Source: an uncultured Lachnospiraceae bacterium (lineage in GTDB: Bacteria > Bacillota > Clostridia > Lachnospirales > Lachnospiraceae). Taken from it: 6,513 bases of DNA. Position numbers and translations under genes: made by a program. Numbering within the stretch: position 1 is the first letter of the stretch; each line of letters starts with the position of its first letter. Shown piece by piece: positions 5,292-6,513 of this stretch. The notes beneath the pieces are model-generated. The model had not been told where the DNA came from, ran no database searches, and saw nothing but the letters and a program-made list of their open reading frames with translations. Location: NCBI GenBank assembly GCA_948468325.1, contig CAOKHR010000142.1, positions 1 through 6,513 on the forward strand, in the 5' to 3' direction.

Positions 5292-6513
5292 TTATTTAGC
5301 CGGATCATAATCCACCCAGCGCATTTCCATAGGCGCAAGCTCCAGTTTGTCAACCAATTCGCCGTTAATATAAAGATCCGTATTCCTTGCTTCTTTTGAA
5401 TTGTTGATTACAGCAATCTTTCCGGTCTTTTCAAATACAGCAAGCTCCGTATCCACATCTGTGACATAGAATTTCTTCATCTCTTCTTCCATGCCGGCCG
5501 CATAATAAATCGCGCGCATCAAAATACGGCAGTTCTGCGGAGAATACGGCAGTCCGGCAAAATATACGCCATGGCCTTTTCCATAATCATTTACCACAAG
5601 CTGGCTGTATTCGCCGTCCATGCTAAGAATCTGATAGTTCTCACCCTGCGCATAAACTCTTGTCATGCCTTCTCCGAAATCAATTTCTCCCTCAATATCT
5701 TCCAGAATAAAATGATTTGGATTTAACTCATTGTACTTGTCCGTACTTAAAGAATACATCATCTCACGATCTGCTCCAAGCACATCGCTAAGCTGGAAAT
5801 AACGTCCTTCAAACTGGTGTGCCGTCGGTTCACCCACACCGATAAATCCGCCGCCGTTATCTACAAACTCACGAATCTTCGTTACGACTTCTGCATCAGT
5901 CCAGTTCTCACCGCCGCTGAACGAAGTCTCTGCATCACCAAAATTGATGATAACTTTGATGTCGTCTGAAATTCCGTTTTTAATATCGTCAAAACCGATA
6001 AATTCCACATCGAACGGCATGCCGCTTAAGCATTCCAGTACGCCGTTGTAAGAATAAATCTCCCTGTGCCAGATGGAATGATGCACCTGATAAGACATCC
6101 ATCCGCGAAGCGGTCCCCAGGCACTTAAAACAGCAACTTTAAAAGGCGCCGTATACGCACTTACGCCCTGCATATTTTCATGAATCAGGCGGAATTCTCC
6201 CACGACAAATTTAATCGCGTCAATAAATCCATCCCACTGGGCAGCAAGCTTCAAATATCCGCCGTATCCGATTCTGTCTAACGGAGAACGCAGAATGGAA
6301 CGTCTTATTTTTAACCAGTTCTCTTTCGCTTCTCCAATCGGGTCGCCGCCCTCACAGAATACATCCGGGAAGAAATAAGGCAGAAGTCTTCCTTCCGTAT
6401 ACTTTACACCTTTAATGTCGGAAACCATCCGCATGGTTACGCCGTCTCCTACAGAGCCGACTACCGCATCCAGTCCGATATTGGCAAAATATTTACCGAA
6501 AGGTTCTGTTCCG
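5292..6513 (-). CDS. gnpA: GH112 1,3-beta-galactosyl-N-acetylhexosamine phosphorylase, C-terminal 406 residues
   Basis: The frame is open from the window edge (first full codon at 6512) to TAA at 5292; the start lies outside. GH112 enzymes split lacto-N-biose or galacto-N-biose with phosphate into galactose-1-phosphate and N-acetylhexosamine in the cytoplasm, a route for using mucin and milk glycans. Visible family blocks include GKYFANIGLDAVVGSVGDGV near residues 6-25, MRMVSDIKGVKYTEGRLLPY (27-46), CEGGDPIGEAKENW (53-66), AVLSAWGPLRGWMSY (127-141), GGGFIGVGEPTAHQFEGRYF (220-239) and HGVYFAGLPYSP (314-325). The end of the catalytic barrel comes first, then the alpha/beta domain (about 124-340), then a small C-terminal beta domain. 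Members are about 720-750 residues long, so just over half is seen. The general-acid aspartate is expected upstream of the window. A sister specificity, galactosyl-rhamnose phosphorylase, also belongs to GH112 and cannot be excluded from this half. The visible reading frame is intact. Confidence 0.9.
   Translation of the reverse strand, partial: GTEPFGKYFANIGLDAVVGSVGDGVTMRMVSDIKGVKYTEGRLLPYFFPDVFCEGGDPIGEAKENWLKIRRSILRSPLDRIGYGGYLKLAAQWDGFIDAIKFVVGEFRLIHENMQGVSAYTAPFKVAVLSAWGPLRGWMSYQVHHSIWHREIYSYNGVLECLSGMPFDVEFIGFDDIKNGISDDIKVIINFGDAETSFSGGENWTDAEVVTKIREFVDNGGGFIGVGEPTAHQFEGRYFQLSDVLGADREMMYSLSTDKYNELNPNHFILEDIEGEIDFGEGMTRVYAQGENYQILSMDGEYSQLVVNDYGKGHGVYFAGLPYSPQNCRILMRAIYYAAGMEEEMKKFYVTDVDTELAVFEKTGKIAVINNSKEARNTDLYINGELVDKLELAPMEMRWVDYDPAK

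Overview
The window reads as a piece of a low- to mid-GC Firmicutes chromosome, most likely a gut Lachnospiraceae relative. The grounds are the secreted DUF6273-type protein, a GH112 phosphorylase for host-glycan disaccharides, strong AGGAGG-type ribosome sites, and toxin-antitoxin families common in that group. This assignment rests on recognising protein families; no search was run, and the species cannot be named. Every gene I can support lies on the minus strand, so transcription runs from the right end (6513) to the left end (1).

Right flank (5292-6513): the C-terminal 406 residues of a GH112 galactosyl-N-acetylhexosamine (lacto-N-biose/galacto-N-biose type) phosphorylase. It is followed by a non-coding stretch holding a 24-bp inverted repeat (5153-5224), which probably ends or protects that transcript.

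Middle (about 2435-4978): a visibly AT-richer accessory segment. It starts with a Schlafen/AlbA_2-type regulator (3660-4895). Its promoter, a near-consensus TTGACA-17 bp-CATAAT, is overlaid by a cluster of GTGAA/TTCAC sites, which suggests autoregulation. Then come a small antitoxin gene (3286-3522), a broken PIN-domain toxin (3030-3299), a 43-codon ORF coupled to it through ATGA, a 60-residue hypothetical protein (2661-2843), and a broken HigA-like antitoxin (2435-2618). Three of these genes (regulator, PIN toxin, HigA-like antitoxin) look as if a central piece has been removed and the two ends joined. In the two toxin-antitoxin genes the join also changes reading frame. The segment is best read as a decaying toxin-antitoxin island.

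Left flank (1-2185): the first 728 residues of a secreted protein with a signal peptide, a DUF6273 domain and a long, mostly helical, unrecognised C-terminal region that runs off the window. A 142-bp palindromic element (2254-2395) separates it from the toxin-antitoxin remnants.

The two flanking genes look intact where visible and plausibly serve host-glycan use and the cell surface. I see no tRNA, rRNA, CRISPR array, transposase or integrase.
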